Positions 48,532-60,291 of a DNA stretch of 64,000 nucleotides are shown here, piece by piece. The notes under the pieces are model-generated. The model ran no database searches, was not told the origin of the DNA, and was given only the letters and a program-made list of their open reading frames with translations. Origin of the DNA: Henckelia pumila. Lineage: Eukaryota; Streptophyta; Magnoliopsida; Lamiales; Gesneriaceae. A program made the translations under genes and the position numbers. Every line of letters starts with the position of its first letter. Within the stretch, counting starts at the first letter, position 1. The stretch covers positions 91,344,151-91,408,150 of the forward strand of contig NC_133120.1 in assembly GCF_033568475.1 (NCBI RefSeq), given 5' to 3'.

Positions 48532-50155
48532 GTGAGACTTTCTGCACTTCAGACTAATGAAGTATCTCATAATCCTTCAAAAGATCGTGAGACTTTCTGC
48601 ACTTCAGACTAATGAAGTATCTCATATGATACAAGAGTGTTGTTCTTTGAGTTTTACGCTCAAGCACAGAAAAGGGAGGAATGGAATTCAATTGTATACT
48701 ATTTTATCTGAGCCAGCATTGTATTCTCGGATCAGAGATGCTCATATATCTGATGTTAAGACTCAGCGTTTGGCACGTTTAGCCAATGAGGTTAATATAT
48801 CTGGATTCCATTTTAAGGCAGATGGATTATTGTGCTTATCTAATCGGGTGGTTGTACCTAATGTTGCGGAGCTCAGGAATGATATTCTTTCTCAAGCTCA
48901 CAGGAGTCGATTATCAGTTCATCCTGGAAGCATGAAAATGTATAAGGACTTGCGAACTAGATTCTGGTGGAAGGGAATGAAGCGTAGTGTGTATCAATTT
49001 GTTTCTCGATGTTTGGTTTGTCAACAGGTCAAGGCTGAACACCGACGACCAGGTGGATTACTGCAGAATCTTGAGATTCCCGAATGGAAGTGGGAGCACA
49101 TGACTATGGATTTTTTCACCCACTTGCCTATGACGTCACGTCAATGTGATGCTATCTGGGTTGTCGTTGACCGGTTGACGAAATCAGCACATTTCATTCC
49201 TTACAACCGGGAGTATTCTTATGATCGCATGGCACGCTTATATGTCCAGGAGATAGTGCGATTACATGGGATTCCAGTAAGCATAGTCAGTGATAGGGAC
49301 CCGCGATTTACCTCACGTTTCTGGGGTAGTTTTCAGCAGGCGTTGGGTACCACTTTGAGTTTGAGCACTGCATATCATCCGGAGACTGACGGGCAGTCAG
49401 AGCGGACGATTCGTACTTTGGAGGATATGCTACGTTCTTCTGTTATGGACTTTGGCTTATCTTGGCAGGATCAGTTACCTTTGATCGAATTTGCCTACAA
49501 TAACAGTTATCATCGTAGTATTGATATGGCACCTTTCGAGGCATTATACGATCGACGGTGTCGTACTCCGTTATTCTGGGATAAAGTCGGGGAACGACAA
49601 GTCGAGGGTCCTGAGTTGGTGCAGTAGATTGTAGACAAGGTGGATTTGATCAAACGGAGGATCAAAATTGCTCAAGATCGACAAGCCAGTTATGCTAATA
49701 TTCACCGCAGGCCACTTCAGTTTGAGCCTGGTGAATATGTATTCTTACGAGTATCACCTTTCAGGAAGGTGATGAGATTCGGTGTGAAAGGCAAGTTGTC
49801 TCCTCGTTTCATTGGGCCTTTCCAGATACTGGAAAAGATCGGAGATGTTGCATATCATCTGGCGTTACCGCCAAATCTTTCCAGTATACATAATGTTTTT
49901 CATGTGTCGTTACTTCGACAGTATATAGCTGATGAATCTCATGTGATTCAGTCTACTGATATTCAGCTAGAGTCAGATCCGTCTTTTGTTGAACGACCAC
50001 TCCGTATCCTAGACAGGAAGGAGAAAGTTCTTCGGAACAAGGTTATACCACTTGTGATGGTACAATGTCAACGCCGAGGTGTTGAAGAAGCAACTTGGGA
50101 AACTGAGAGTCGTATGCAATCAGAATATCCTGAGTTGTTTGCTTTGTACTTTTGA
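48532..50155 (+). pseudogene. Gypsy-1 integrase and C-terminal region
   Basis: Frame +2 from 48557 after a duplication-type insertion (48571-48625). Integrase has the HHCC zinc region (H-P-G, then [16 protein letters not shown]), the catalytic core (MDFFTHLP, VSDRDPRFTSRFW, HPETDGQSERTIR) and, after a TAG at 49625-49627, the GPY-like region (VFLRVSPFRKVMRFG, LSPRFIGPFQILEKIG) and a chromodomain-like end with EEATWETE. It stops at 50153-50155. Confidence 0.93.
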
Positions 50156-50261
50156 TTACCATGTAAAGATGTAATTACAGTTATTGTAATAAAATATGGT
50201 TTGATGTTTCATATTGTTATCTTAATTTGTCTTTAGATTTTATTTCGCGGACGAAATATCT

Positions 50262-50275
50262 AAAGATGGGAAGAA
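50262..50275 (+). promoter_or_regulatory. Gypsy-1 polypurine tract
   Basis: AAAGATGGGAAGAA directly before the TG of the 3' LTR. Confidence 0.75.
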
Positions 50276-51746
50276 TGTAGTAATCCAGATTCTATTTTAA
50301 GATAATAATATGTTAAACATGATTAAGAGTTAGTAATTAACCAATTTCGGAGTGTAATTGGACTTCAGAAGGAAATTTGGGCTTTTGACTTTGGGCCGGA
50401 TCGGAAGCTCCGAACCCAGATCAAAAGCTCCGATCCCAGCCACTTCGGAAGCACAGAGATCGGAAGCTCTGATCCAGGAACGGAAGTTCCGATCTCCAGC
50501 TGCCAGCAATGCTCGATGACTCAGCCGCAAGTTTTTACAAGTGTCGAACGGAGGGCAGATCGGAAGCTCCGATCGTCGGATCGGAAGTTTCGATCCTGGC
50601 GTGTCAAGCATGCACGCAGTGAGCTGGATCGGAAGCTCCGATCCCGAAATCGGAAGTTCCGATCCTGGCCGGGAATTTTGCCTATAAATAGGGCTTGTCT
50701 GATTTCATTTGAATTACGAATTCCCGAGTTTCTTTCTTCAGTTATATAGTGTGAGATATACACTTGAGGGCCCTATTGGTTATAATAGAGGTTCTAGAAT
50801 AACCAAGTTGTGGTTATAGTCATCCGGGACTAGCGACTCCAAAGGGCTTACTACGGACGAAGGTATGGTCCGAGAATCTATTTAAAGTTTTGGGAGTACT
50901 TATTAGCTTAGTAAAGGCTTATAGAACTTGTGTAGTGGTACGGTGAACTTTTGAATATAGGCTTGAAACCTAGGATCCTACTATACTTGAACTAGCCTAA
51001 AGGTACGTACACATTGACTGAGATTGCCAGCGAGTATACATGTTTATATGTTGCATTTATTTGGCATTATTATATGACATGAAATATGATTTATCGCTTT
51101 CATTATTCATATGTCGTGTGCATATACACGTTGAGCCTATACCTTGTTATACCTGATTATAGAGCCGCTCAGCTCTATATTCGATAGTCTGTCACTAAGA
51201 GTACCACGACGGTGGGGGCATTTATGTCTGACTACTCTGGTGTACTAGACAAGTGTGGTTGCACCCAGAAGTTGATCCGTGCGGTGGCAGCACTCATGTG
51301 GCGCCGGTACTGAGCATGAGTTTTCGGATGACCCTTTACCAGTCATCATGTTGCATGCATTATATACATATGTTTACTCATGTTTATGTACTGGGCGTTA
51401 GCGCTCACGTTCTAGTTGTTATCTTGGACACCCTATTTCATGGGGCATGTCGTAGGATGGACGGAGCCGGTAGTTCGAGGCAGGACTAGGGAGCCGGAGC
51501 TTGTCAGGAGATTTTATACAACAGGATTTGTTTTAGCTGTAATCATGTTTTAAGACTGTTTACGTTAAGTTCTTCGATATGGTTGTATCACTACAGATTT
51601 AAGCCTGAAATTGTTTTACTAAGCTGATATGTAAATCTTGTATTATGTTTCCGCACGTTTTACTCTGTTAAGCGTTATTGCTTTATTAAGTTTAATGTAT
51701 GTTATTAGTTGCCAGTTAGTAGGTGATACCATGCAGGGTCACTACA
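50276..51746 (+). repeat. Gypsy-1 3' LTR
   Basis: Palindrome array at about 50397-50667, with TATA box TATAAATA at 50683-50690. It holds the roughly 92 bases (about 51227-51318) missing from the 5' LTR and fewer palindrome units. Confidence 0.93.
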
Positions 51747-51751
51747 GAAAC

Positions 51752-53211
51752 AATTTTCATTACAAACCATCATATGTACTTCATTTATCACATATGCAGA
51801 GTCACAAAATCCCAGTAAGAATCAATGACTGATGCTCAAAACAAGAAACAGGAAACATGCGAAAGAGCACAATAAAACCAACCGTTGATCAGATACACTC
51901 CAAATAGAGAGCTTTCTTGAATTAGCTGAAACTTAGAAATCCTTTTAATCGAAAAAAAAGCAAAAAGAAAAGAGTTCACAACTCACATGAATGAGTCAGT
52001 ACATACATGTCTAAGTTGAAGTAAAAAAAAGGGGGCATTAAGGTTTTGGCGTGAGATACCATTAAGATGAAACAACAGTATATTGACCATTACGAAGACC
52101 AGCAATCAGCTAATTGAAAACAAAGAGGACATATTTACCACGTAATCATTTGCAATAAGGTGCATTCATGATGACAAGAAAAATAGGAGGATGTAAAATC
52201 TGAAACATTGGCAGTATATTATAATCACACGAACCTTGTAGATATGTTTCCACGAGAAAGTTACAAAGAAAAACAAGAAGATGGGGCAGCGCATATAAAT
52301 GAAAACAAATGAGACACAACATGATTTGTTAACCATGATGTAGGAAATGAAGAGTTGACATAACAGAATCTTCGGCAGGGCATCCTAGCTCCATTGCAAA
52401 TAATCTGGTAACCGAATATTCATTTTATGAAAAACGATCCCTTTTTATTTTGTGTGTTGCGTAAGAGAGCACGAAAGTTTATTTCGTTTAGCGATGAAAC
52501 ATCAGTTGGGTTCATCACTCATTCGAAGCGAGATACTCAGATATATGAGTTTCATTCAGGTAAACTTATAATTTTTTAGTAACTCAAGTTGTTTTAACAG
52601 GAAATGGTAGCCTACTATCAGTAATCTTAAGTCCTTTCAAGCAAATCATTTGTGCCAAAGAGAAATAATTTTCAACCTCATCATGCATTATGTTTCCTAA
52701 GTATAGCCTCTCCACTCTCCTACAGCCTATAGGAAGGATACACTAAAGTGTTTTGTCCGGATATTTTTTGTCCAGAATGACTGAAACCCAGACAACAATT
52801 TCTAGCAAAATGTTGTATTGCTTACAAGTAGATTAAGCTAATCTCTTATAGAAACCATACATGTTCCCTACATTCAACTTCGCTCAAGCGCGAGAAAAAA
52901 GACTGGCCATGGGGAAAAGTGGTCAACCCTTAGGTTGATCGTACTAAGAGCAAAGGAGCACCAAAAAAGTGTGCTAAAGCATGCGGAAACAAAATTATAG
53001 AAAAAATGATATTCAGCAATATCGTTAATCTCTCTTCATCATCTAATTATTAGTAAGTTTCCAACAATATATGATTATAGAGAGAGACTCAAATGACATA
53101 ACAATTGGACCCAATAAAAATGTGAAGAAAGATACAGAAAGACAAAAAAGAATAATCAAAGATCATCCAGAAGTGAACAATGAGTTAAAAAAAAGTAAAA
53201 GACAACGGCAG
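51752..53211. other. Helitron interior, no recognisable gene
   Basis: Continuation of the Helitron beyond Gypsy-1. I see no coding motif. Part of it may be non-coding sequence captured with the B-box gene. The stretch 52440-52565 is a diverged copy of 42770-42900. Confidence 0.4.
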
Positions 53212-53871
53212 CTAGATTAGAACAATATCAAGCAGATTTTTGTAAACAACATTTTTTGTTCGGGAGTAATCACCACCATTGGAAATATCTGGGTTTATCA
53301 GCACTCGAGTATTCTTCATCGAGATTCCTCTGGACAAAGCAACATAAAGTTGGCCATGTGAGAAAACAGGCTCTGGCAAGTAAATCCCAACTACTGGAAT
53401 CGTTTGACCTTGAGATTTGTTTATTGTCATTGCAAAACACAAGCGAATCGGAAATTGTTTTCGTTTGAATTGGAATGGGTATCCTTCGTTTTAAGCTGCA
53501 GAGAGAGGTATGCGAGGTATCAAAACCATTTTTCCAGCATGTTGTCCGATTGAAATCTCCGCCTGGATGACATTATTGCAAAATCCTCGACAGACCATCC
53601 TAGTACCATTGCACATTCTATCAGAAGGATCTAAATTAATAAGCCACATTATAGGGCAATTTTTTTTAAGGACCATTCGGTGAGGAGGCAAACCATTAGG
53701 TGTTAGCCCATTTAAGAACTCCTCTGGATAATAATTATGTGTGTCATCAATTGCCTCATCAAAGCTCAGAAATTCCACAGCATCTCTTGGAAATAATGCT
53801 ATAATCTTTTCATTCAACGTATCGACATAGGTATTTTTCGTTGATAAAATTGCTCTCTCGGTCATTAAGTT
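53212..53871 (-). pseudogene. Helitron RepHel helicase, C-terminal part, broken
   Basis: The minus-strand frame begins at the Gypsy-2 junction (53871) and encodes the C-terminal half of the PIF1-type helicase domain of Helitron transposases: TERAILSTKN, EFLSFDEAIDD, LTPNGLPPHR, NCPIMWLINLDPSD, CNGTRMVCRGF, HAGKMVLIPRIPLS, then MTINKSQGQTIP (motif V/VI region) and HGQLYVALSRG. A TAA at 53493-53491 interrupts it. The frame resumes without a shift and ends in TAG at 53214-53212. Upstream helicase motifs and the Rep nuclease are cut off by the Gypsy-2 insertion. Helicases of this type unwind DNA for rolling-circle transposition. Confidence 0.93.
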
Positions 53872-56743
53872 TGTAACACCCGGTATTTTTAATACGTAAA
53901 TTCGCATGCATAATTAGGAAATTTATTTATTTAGAATTTTAGATTATGGGTTAAATAATTATGTGAAATTTTTTGTGCATGTTTTAAGTTATTTTTAAGC
54001 ATTTAACCCATAATTTGTGATTTTTCATGATTTATGGAAATTTAATTATTTTATCGCGTAGACGGGACCGTGGACGGACGAGATGACAACTTTCTATCCA
54101 ATTTATTTCATGAGCCTTTTAAGAGCCCAAAAATATTATTTTGAGTTTTATCTCCTCAAAATTTTCAGTATTTAATTTTATATAATTTTAGGAGTCCTTT
54201 TTTTATCCAAATTTAGCCAAAATATTGACTTTTAATTACCTTTAAAATTCCCTAAAATAATTATTTCGGGATTTTTAAGTTAGTTATCAGATTGTACTTA
54301 TTATTTAGAGTTTTTAAGTTATATATATTGTATATTTAAAACCCTTATTAATATTTTAATTACCCTATATTCTAATTAAATCAAAAACAAAATTTCTACC
54401 CTACATTAAAACCTAGCCGCCTCCATCTGTTTTCTCCTCCACTCTTCTCCTTCTCCATTCATCGATCAGCAAGCCTAAGGCTCCATAGACGTTTTTTTTT
54501 CGAAGCTTCAAGGTTGTTCGTCGTCCCGTCGTTCCAGATTCGTTCTACACGCTCCTACCTCTTCTTTAAATGGTGCAAGGCATGTTTCCTTCCTTTATTT
54601 TGCACCTTTTCAGTAAGTATATTTGTATGTGTGTGTTTGCATCAGGAGAATTTTCGATCAAAGTCTTGCACAAACATGGATTGAATTTTCGAACTTTTGT
54701 TTGTAAGCGCATGGTTTGCTTGGGTTTTTTTTTTCATCATCTCACGTTTTTATTTTAGCATGGGCGTGTATGGCTGCTAGGCCAAGATTCATGGATGTCC
54801 TAGGGTCCCTAGACTTGGGCTAGTCGATCGGTTAAGGTTGGAGAAGGGCTGGAATGAAACAAATCGAATTCTGTCATGGGTGGCTCGCGCAGGTTCTGGG
54901 GCTGTGGGAGAATGCTTCGTTCTCCCTCCTCCGGGCATGGTTTTGGGTAAGGTTTGTTGCATTGGAAACCCCTAGATGTTGGCTAAGTTTTGCAAGTGGT
55001 TTCATGATTTTTGGTGGTCGGAGTGAGTGGCACGATCGAAAACGCTGCCACTGCTCCTACCTGCATGCGATTTGGGAACAGCTCCGGTGCAGAGCTTTGT
55101 TTGAGAGCTATAGGTCATGGTTTTGGTCGGTGTTTAGCTTGTTGGAAATGTCTAGATGTGGGCTAGGTCCTAGGTGTGGTTCTCCGGCCGATGGGTGGCC
55201 AGAGCAGGGCGGCCGCCGATGTTCTTTGCAGCTGCTCGTGGCCGCAGTAGTGCAGGGAAGAGGGTGATCGGGTTTGAGCTTTGGGGGCTGATCCGGTCGG
55301 GTCAAGGGACTGGGTCGGGTCTGGAAAGTAGTGGGTCAAGTCGGGTTGGTCCGGGTCCAGGTTAAGTTAGACGGGCTCGGGTATTCTTTATTTTTAAGAT
55401 ATTATTTAAGTTTAAGTGTTTAATGGGCCTAATTAAATCCCAAAATTTAATTGGGTTCCATTTAATTATTTTGGGTTAAATTAATCATTTTTTTGAGTTT
55501 ATCTAAATTTAATTAAGTTAGTCCAATAATTTTTATGGGCTTGGGGGCCCATGGAAGTTATTGAGCCATTCTTTGGGCTTTTGGGCCCATTGGGCCAGAA
55601 TAGATTGTTATTGGGCCAGGAATGCATTAATGGGCTTGAATAAGTAAATTGGGCTTAGAAATGTATTTTTGGACTTAAGTTTGTTAATGGGCCAGTCTCA
55701 GTGTTAATGGGCCAGAATTTAAGAAAATGGGCTTGAGTGTTAGGGCCAGCAGTTCAGTACAACCCATGAAAAATTGCATGTGTCCTGAATATATATTTAA
55801 TTATTTTTATGCATGGAAGTTATTTTTAATATTTATATGTTAGTATGAAATTAAATTAAATATATATGAAGGACACACATTTTATTTAAGTACATGCATT
55901 CATGAAATAATTTTCATGCATGATTTAATGTTTAAGGTTGAGCAAAAGAAAATAATTTTATGTTGGAAGTTGAAGTAGTGTGACAATTTAAGGGGGATTC
56001 GTCCCCATATGTGAACTATTGAAGGGCAGTTTACTGCCAATTTAAGAGGTGATTTGTCACCGCCACGTACGTTGGTTTACCACGCTGATCAGTATTTAAT
56101 GTATGTATGGTTATACTATGGAGACGACCTTTCGATGTTAAAAAATACTTTGCTCAACAATGTTTATGTATTATTATGATATTCAAGTTTAATTTAAGTT
56201 TATGTTATGTTCATGATATTTTTAAGCATGCTCATTCATGTATATGTTATGTATTAGTATTAAAGTGATTTAAATTATTTTAAACCCTTGTTATGTTAGC
56301 ATGTTGGGCCTCTAGGCTCACTACACTGATATGGTGCAGGTGAGTACGTAGAGGAAGACGTAGTACCCACCGGCGGCGAGGACCTATGAGCGGACATGCA
56401 GTAACCCCGTGACCGTTGTCTGAGTCTATATGCATGTTTTGAATATTTTTATCATGTCATACATTTTATTTATTTTCAGTGGTGGATATTATTACTCATT
56501 TTATTTAAATATTTTCAGTGCATGCAAATTTTATTTATTTTGCTTATGTTAGTATTTTATTAAATGTTTGACTCAGATATTTAATTTATTAAAGGTTGCA
56601 TTTTTATTTAAGTTATTTATTTTTAAATCTATTTATTCTGTGCATATATGTATGGGCATGTATGTAAATATTTTTACTTAGTAAATGTAATAAAAAAAAA
56701 ATTTCGCATATTTATTTACATTTAGAGAGTTAGGGTCGTTTTA
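53872..56743 (+). repeat. Gypsy-2 5' LTR (3' boundary approximate)
   Basis: Starts TGTAACACCCGG inside the helicase frame. The end is set by the primer-binding site, TGGTATCAAAGC at 56746. The length of about 2.87 kb is long for a Gypsy LTR. It contains a leader-like block (about 54400-54560, CT-rich, with a CCTAGCCGCCTCC motif) and short open frames, which recur in the 3' LTR and are not genes. Confidence 0.85.
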
Positions 56744-56745
56744 GT

Positions 56746-56757
56746 TGGTATCAAAGC
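56746..56757 (+). promoter_or_regulatory. Gypsy-2 primer-binding site
   Basis: TGGTATCAAAGC complements the 3' end of initiator methionine tRNA with one change from the usual TGGTATCAGAGC. Confidence 0.7.
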
Positions 56758-56929
56758 ACGATCCTTGGAGGGGTCATTACTGCTATGCGAGCTCAGAAAT
56801 CCACGCTACCGGTCTGTAAGTTTTAAGTGTTTATAACATGATTTAATTTTAAGAATTTAAGTTAGCATTAATGTTAAAACACTTAGTTATGCATGGTGAT
56901 TTACGTAAAGAAATGTGTGGTGGTGCAGA

Positions 56930-57976
56930 ATGCCTCCGAGACCTATGAACAGACGTGGGGAATCTCCACCTCCACCTCCGCAGAACCCTCTTGCAGCATT
57001 GGAACATGCCAATGCTAATATGATGGCAGGGATTACTGCTCTGTTGGAGCAGCAGGCTGCACATCCTAGACTGTCTCACGAGGAGGACGTAGATGAGCGG
57101 TTCCAGAAGAAGGGGCCGAAGGAGTTCACTGGTACCACCGATCCATTGGTGGCTGAGGGGTGGATTCGTTCTTTGGAGGCCATCTTTGCATACATGGGGA
57201 TTACTGACGCCGACAGGGTGAACTGTGCGACGTATATGATGAGGGGAGATGCAGCTCTTTGGTGGGAGGGTGCTGCTAGGGGAGTACATCTTCCTACATT
57301 GACTTGGGCGTAGTTTAGGCGTATCTTCTACGCCAAGTATTTCACGGAGGATGTGCGCAGTCGCATGATCCAGGAGTTTATGAGTCTCCGACAGGGGGAC
57401 AGGTCAGTGGTTGAGTATGTGAGACAGTTCGAGAGGGGCTGTCATTTTGTGCCTCTGATTGCAGACAGTCCACCGGAGAAGATGAGGCAGTTTGTGGAGG
57501 GACTGAAGGCGGATATTAAGCATGACGTATGTATGATGGACGTCGCTACATATGAGGCGGCAGTTAGTAGAGCACTGAGGTCAGAGGAGGGTAGGAGAGA
57601 GATACAGCGAGAGCAGCAGGGGAAGAAACAGAATCAGCCTGGATTTCAGCGACCATCTTCGCAGCCTCCTGCGAAGAAGCAGTATACTGGGCCGTCTAAG
57701 GGCCCGAACCAGCAGCAGAAGCCGCAGCAGCAGAGGCCACAGCAGCCGAGGGGCGGGGTCCCTAATACTGGAGGTTTTCCTACTAGCTCGAAGTGTCAGA
57801 AGATGCATTCGGGACCTTGTCTTATGGGAGCAGGAATTTGTTTCCACTATAGAGAGCCGGGGCACCAGATAGCTAATTGCCCGAGGAAGAAGAACACTGC
57901 TGGTAGAGTGTTCGTTATGCAGGCAGAGGAGGCAGACCCAGACACCTCCTTGATCACCGGTATATCTTACCCCTAG
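56930..57976 (+). pseudogene. Gypsy-2 gag with one nonsense codon and altered zinc knuckle
   Basis: Starts at the ATG at 56930 (proline-rich, PPRPMNRRGESPPPPPQ). The gag core is intact (KEFTGTTDPLVAEGWIRSLE, ALWWEGA, FYAKYFTEDVRSRM, LRQGDRSVVEYVRQFERGC), with a single TAG at 57311-57313. The zinc knuckle reads CFHYREPGHQIANC, so the second cysteine of C-x2-C is a tyrosine. From about 57957 the sequence departs from any Gypsy protease, and the frame ends in TAG at 57974. Confidence 0.88.
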
Positions 57977-58048
57977 TATTTTATAATTTCTTCCTTTGGT
58001 TAAAAATTTCGATTTTTCTTTGTGAAATAATTGCCCGAGGAAGAAGAA
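57874..58048 (+). repeat. 21-bp direct repeat at the Gypsy/Copia junction
   Basis: Positions 57874-57894 (in the Gypsy zinc-knuckle region) recur exactly at 58028-58048, immediately before Copia sequence begins. The 133 bases between include the end of the Gypsy gag frame and about 70 AT-rich bases of unknown origin. Confidence 0.9.
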
Positions 58049-58390
58049 TTATACATTGCAGCATCAGCTGCTGCTAAAGAGGCGGTTTGGATAAGGAAAT
58101 TCATCCAAGAGTTGGGTGTAATTCCTGAAGCTGTTGGTCCAGTCCCGGTGTACTGTGACAACACGGGTGCCGTTGCTCAGGTAAAGGAACCAAGGTCTTA
58201 TCAAAAGACCAAAAACGTACTGAGGAAATACCACATCATCCGGGAGATCATGGAAAGAGGAGATATCAGTGTTGAGAGAGTGACCTCTACAGACAATATC
58301 GCTGATTCGCTTACTAAGCCCTTGCCAGGAACATTGTTTGACAAACATCGCGAAACAATGAGATTACGTAGTATGACTAGTTGGCTTTAG
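58049..58390 (+). pseudogene. Copia RNase H fragment inside Gypsy-2
   Basis: About 110 codons corresponding to the end of Copia pol: IAASAAAKEAVW, YCDNTGAVAQ, HIIREIMERGD, TKPLPGTLFDKH, ending at a TAG at 58388-58390. It aligns with 28130-28466 of Copia-1 at high identity but has three extra codons, so it comes from a related copy. Upstream Copia sequence is absent. Confidence 0.93.
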
Positions 58391-58404
58391 GACAAGTGAG
58401 AGAT

Positions 58405-60291
58405 TGAAAGAGTGGGTGCCCGGTTAGCCAACTTGTGGCTAAGGGCTTTTATGACTCTATGTAAAACAATCTTTTGTTTAATATAATTTACACTTTTATA
58501 ATGGCATTGACTTTATCTTTCTTCATATTGTTATATTATGATATACTATTGTTGTTTTGATAAAGACCTTGAATATACTATAGTGTATGTAAGATGTGGT
58601 AGCACATGGGGATGGCTATCATGAAACACATCTTATATTCACTGTATATTCTAAACTGTTCCTAGTCAATTGAGCCGTCCGCAAATAAGGATAAGGATCG
58701 CTCGAGATTGAGACTAGAATTTGCGATGCCGAGTACCACGTTTCATTGGTATGGAACATAGAGATGTTCAAAGCATGCAAATGGATATTCATATGATGAA
58801 TGATCGAACTACCCTATTCGGACTTTCCAAGTGGTTATCACTTATCGAGTGGATAAAGTCCGCGGTTTTGGTTGTACACCATTAGTCCTTATTACTTGAA
58901 ACATCATTGAGACTCTATATGCTAGTACTGTACTTTGACTCGTTTACCAACTCTATTGGGGTCATCAGGTGTCAGGATTGGGTACAGTTACGACACATAT
59001 AGGAGTCAATTCTTTGTTGTCAAGGATTCACCACATACTTGCGAGTGTGGATATCCTATGCGATCTGAGGAGATATTAGTGTGACGAATCTCTGGCCAGA
59101 GTACATGATGTGTTTTAGGTTACTTGGTGTTTCTAGTAACACATGCGATGTCACTAATAGATCTCCAAGATGTTATGCATAGTTATCGAATCTCGAACGG
59201 CTCTCGATATACCAATGGTTATTGATTCGATCGGGATATATGGATGAAGGGACCGTACTGTACGCTAAACAAAATCTACTGGTTCTTGCAGGCACTATCA
59301 GTAATACCTAGGGAATCATGGGGCGATGTTGCTAGGCGCTCTTACCATGATTCGATGGGTAAGTCGGAAATTGTTGTTCCGAGTCACAAGGAGTTGTGAG
59401 CCCACGGCTAGCTGTATTCCTGAACCATTGAGGGTTACACAAGTAATGGATTACTAAAACCCCGTAGAGATTGTTAAATTTAAAGAGTTAAATTTAATGA
59501 AAGAGAAGTTGGACTTCTTAACTAAAGGAAGTGGAATTTCCTAAAATGACATAGGGATGGACATTTTTGGAAATCACTGAATTCGGATTCAGAAAAATTA
59601 TCTTGACTCTAAAAGATGCAGAAATGGTTTCCGTGCACATTGGTGAAGTCAGTTTATCAATTGGAGTCACGATGAATTTTATATTAATTTCTATAACAAC
59701 GGGCTTGGCTTGTTGGGCTTAAGTTATGGATTATGGGCCCTAAGGAGTTAGAGTCCAAATATAATTATAACTTAATCCAGTCTAGAAATTATCTATAAAT
59801 AGGACTGCAGTGTTCAAAAATTTGGTGTGAATTCAGTCTTGCAATTTTCGAATTTCAGCCTATATTATTCAAGGGAATTTTCGAAATCCTCTGTCCCTTT
59901 TGAAGAAAATTCGGGTTGTGTTTTTGTGAAAAATTACAATCTGAATTAACAGATCATATCTGTTTATTCTCTACGCAAACTTCTGATTGATTTCTAGTGC
60001 ATTCATTCAGAGGGTTTTGTTTTCTATTCGGGGACCTGATTGAAGAAACGTCCGTTCATCAGTTCCTGGGATATACAACAAGAGCAGATTAAATTCTGTT
60101 GGTGTCCATAATCTCGCTTTGAGATTTCAAGGTAAAATATTTAATAGTGATTATTTGTTTTACTTACACAAATTTAATCGTAAAGTTTTGATACCCAGAT
60201 ATGGAATCGTTCCATATTAATAAAATAAAATTTTTAAACTTCCGCTGCACCGGGTATCAATTCTAATTGATCTGAACACAGTTTTCCAACA
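58405..60291 (+). repeat. Copia LTR (single copy) inside Gypsy-2
   Basis: Begins TGAAAGAGTGGG and ends CCAACA, like the Copia-1 LTRs, but is about 40 bases longer and more diverged, mainly in the last 800 bases. Directly after its CA end the sequence becomes Gypsy RNase H (from 60292). Only one LTR is present, so this is a 5'-truncated copy, not a normal solo LTR. Confidence 0.92.

Larger units (their letters stand above)
44129..51751 (+). mobile_element. Ty3/Gypsy LTR retrotransposon (Gypsy-1) with GAAAC target duplication
   Basis: LTRs at 44134-45524 and 50276-51746 start TG and end CA and are flanked by GAAAC (44129-44133 and 51747-51751). Between them the order gag, protease, reverse transcriptase, RNase H, integrase identifies Gypsy. 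The C-terminal EEATWE-type segment resembles the remnant chromodomain of Tekay/Del chromoviruses. The LTRs are of unequal length (1391 and 1471) because of an internal deletion in the 5' copy and repeat-number change in a palindrome array. Eight nonsense codons and one 55-base insertion disable it. It is inserted between the Helitron's RPA/B-box block and its helicase. Confidence 0.96.
38788..53871 (-). mobile_element. Large autonomous-type Helitron, minus orientation, interrupted by Gypsy elements
   Basis: On the minus strand the 3' terminus reads a GC-rich hairpin (CACGTG on both arms, 38799-38817), then CCTTTTG and CTAG (38791-38788), followed by T, which is the Helitron 3' signature. Upstream in the same orientation come an RPA1-like gene and then the C-terminal part of the RepHel helicase, the gene pair carried by many plant Helitrons. 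Gypsy-1 (44134-51746) is inserted between them, and Gypsy-2 begins inside the helicase frame at 53872. The helicase N-terminal part, the Rep domain and the 5' TC end would lie beyond Gypsy-2, outside the window. The unity of the two gene blocks is inferred from orientation and order; two overlapping Helitrons remain possible. Confidence 0.7.

Noticed and set aside
54570-55365. Open frames inside the Gypsy-2 LTRs (also at 63030-63821)
   Set aside because: They have no conserved domain and lie in LTR sequence; duplication in both LTRs does not show coding.
58405-60291. Simple solo LTR left by recombination
   Set aside because: RNase H sequence of the same element precedes it, so it is a truncated element end, and no target duplication is seen.
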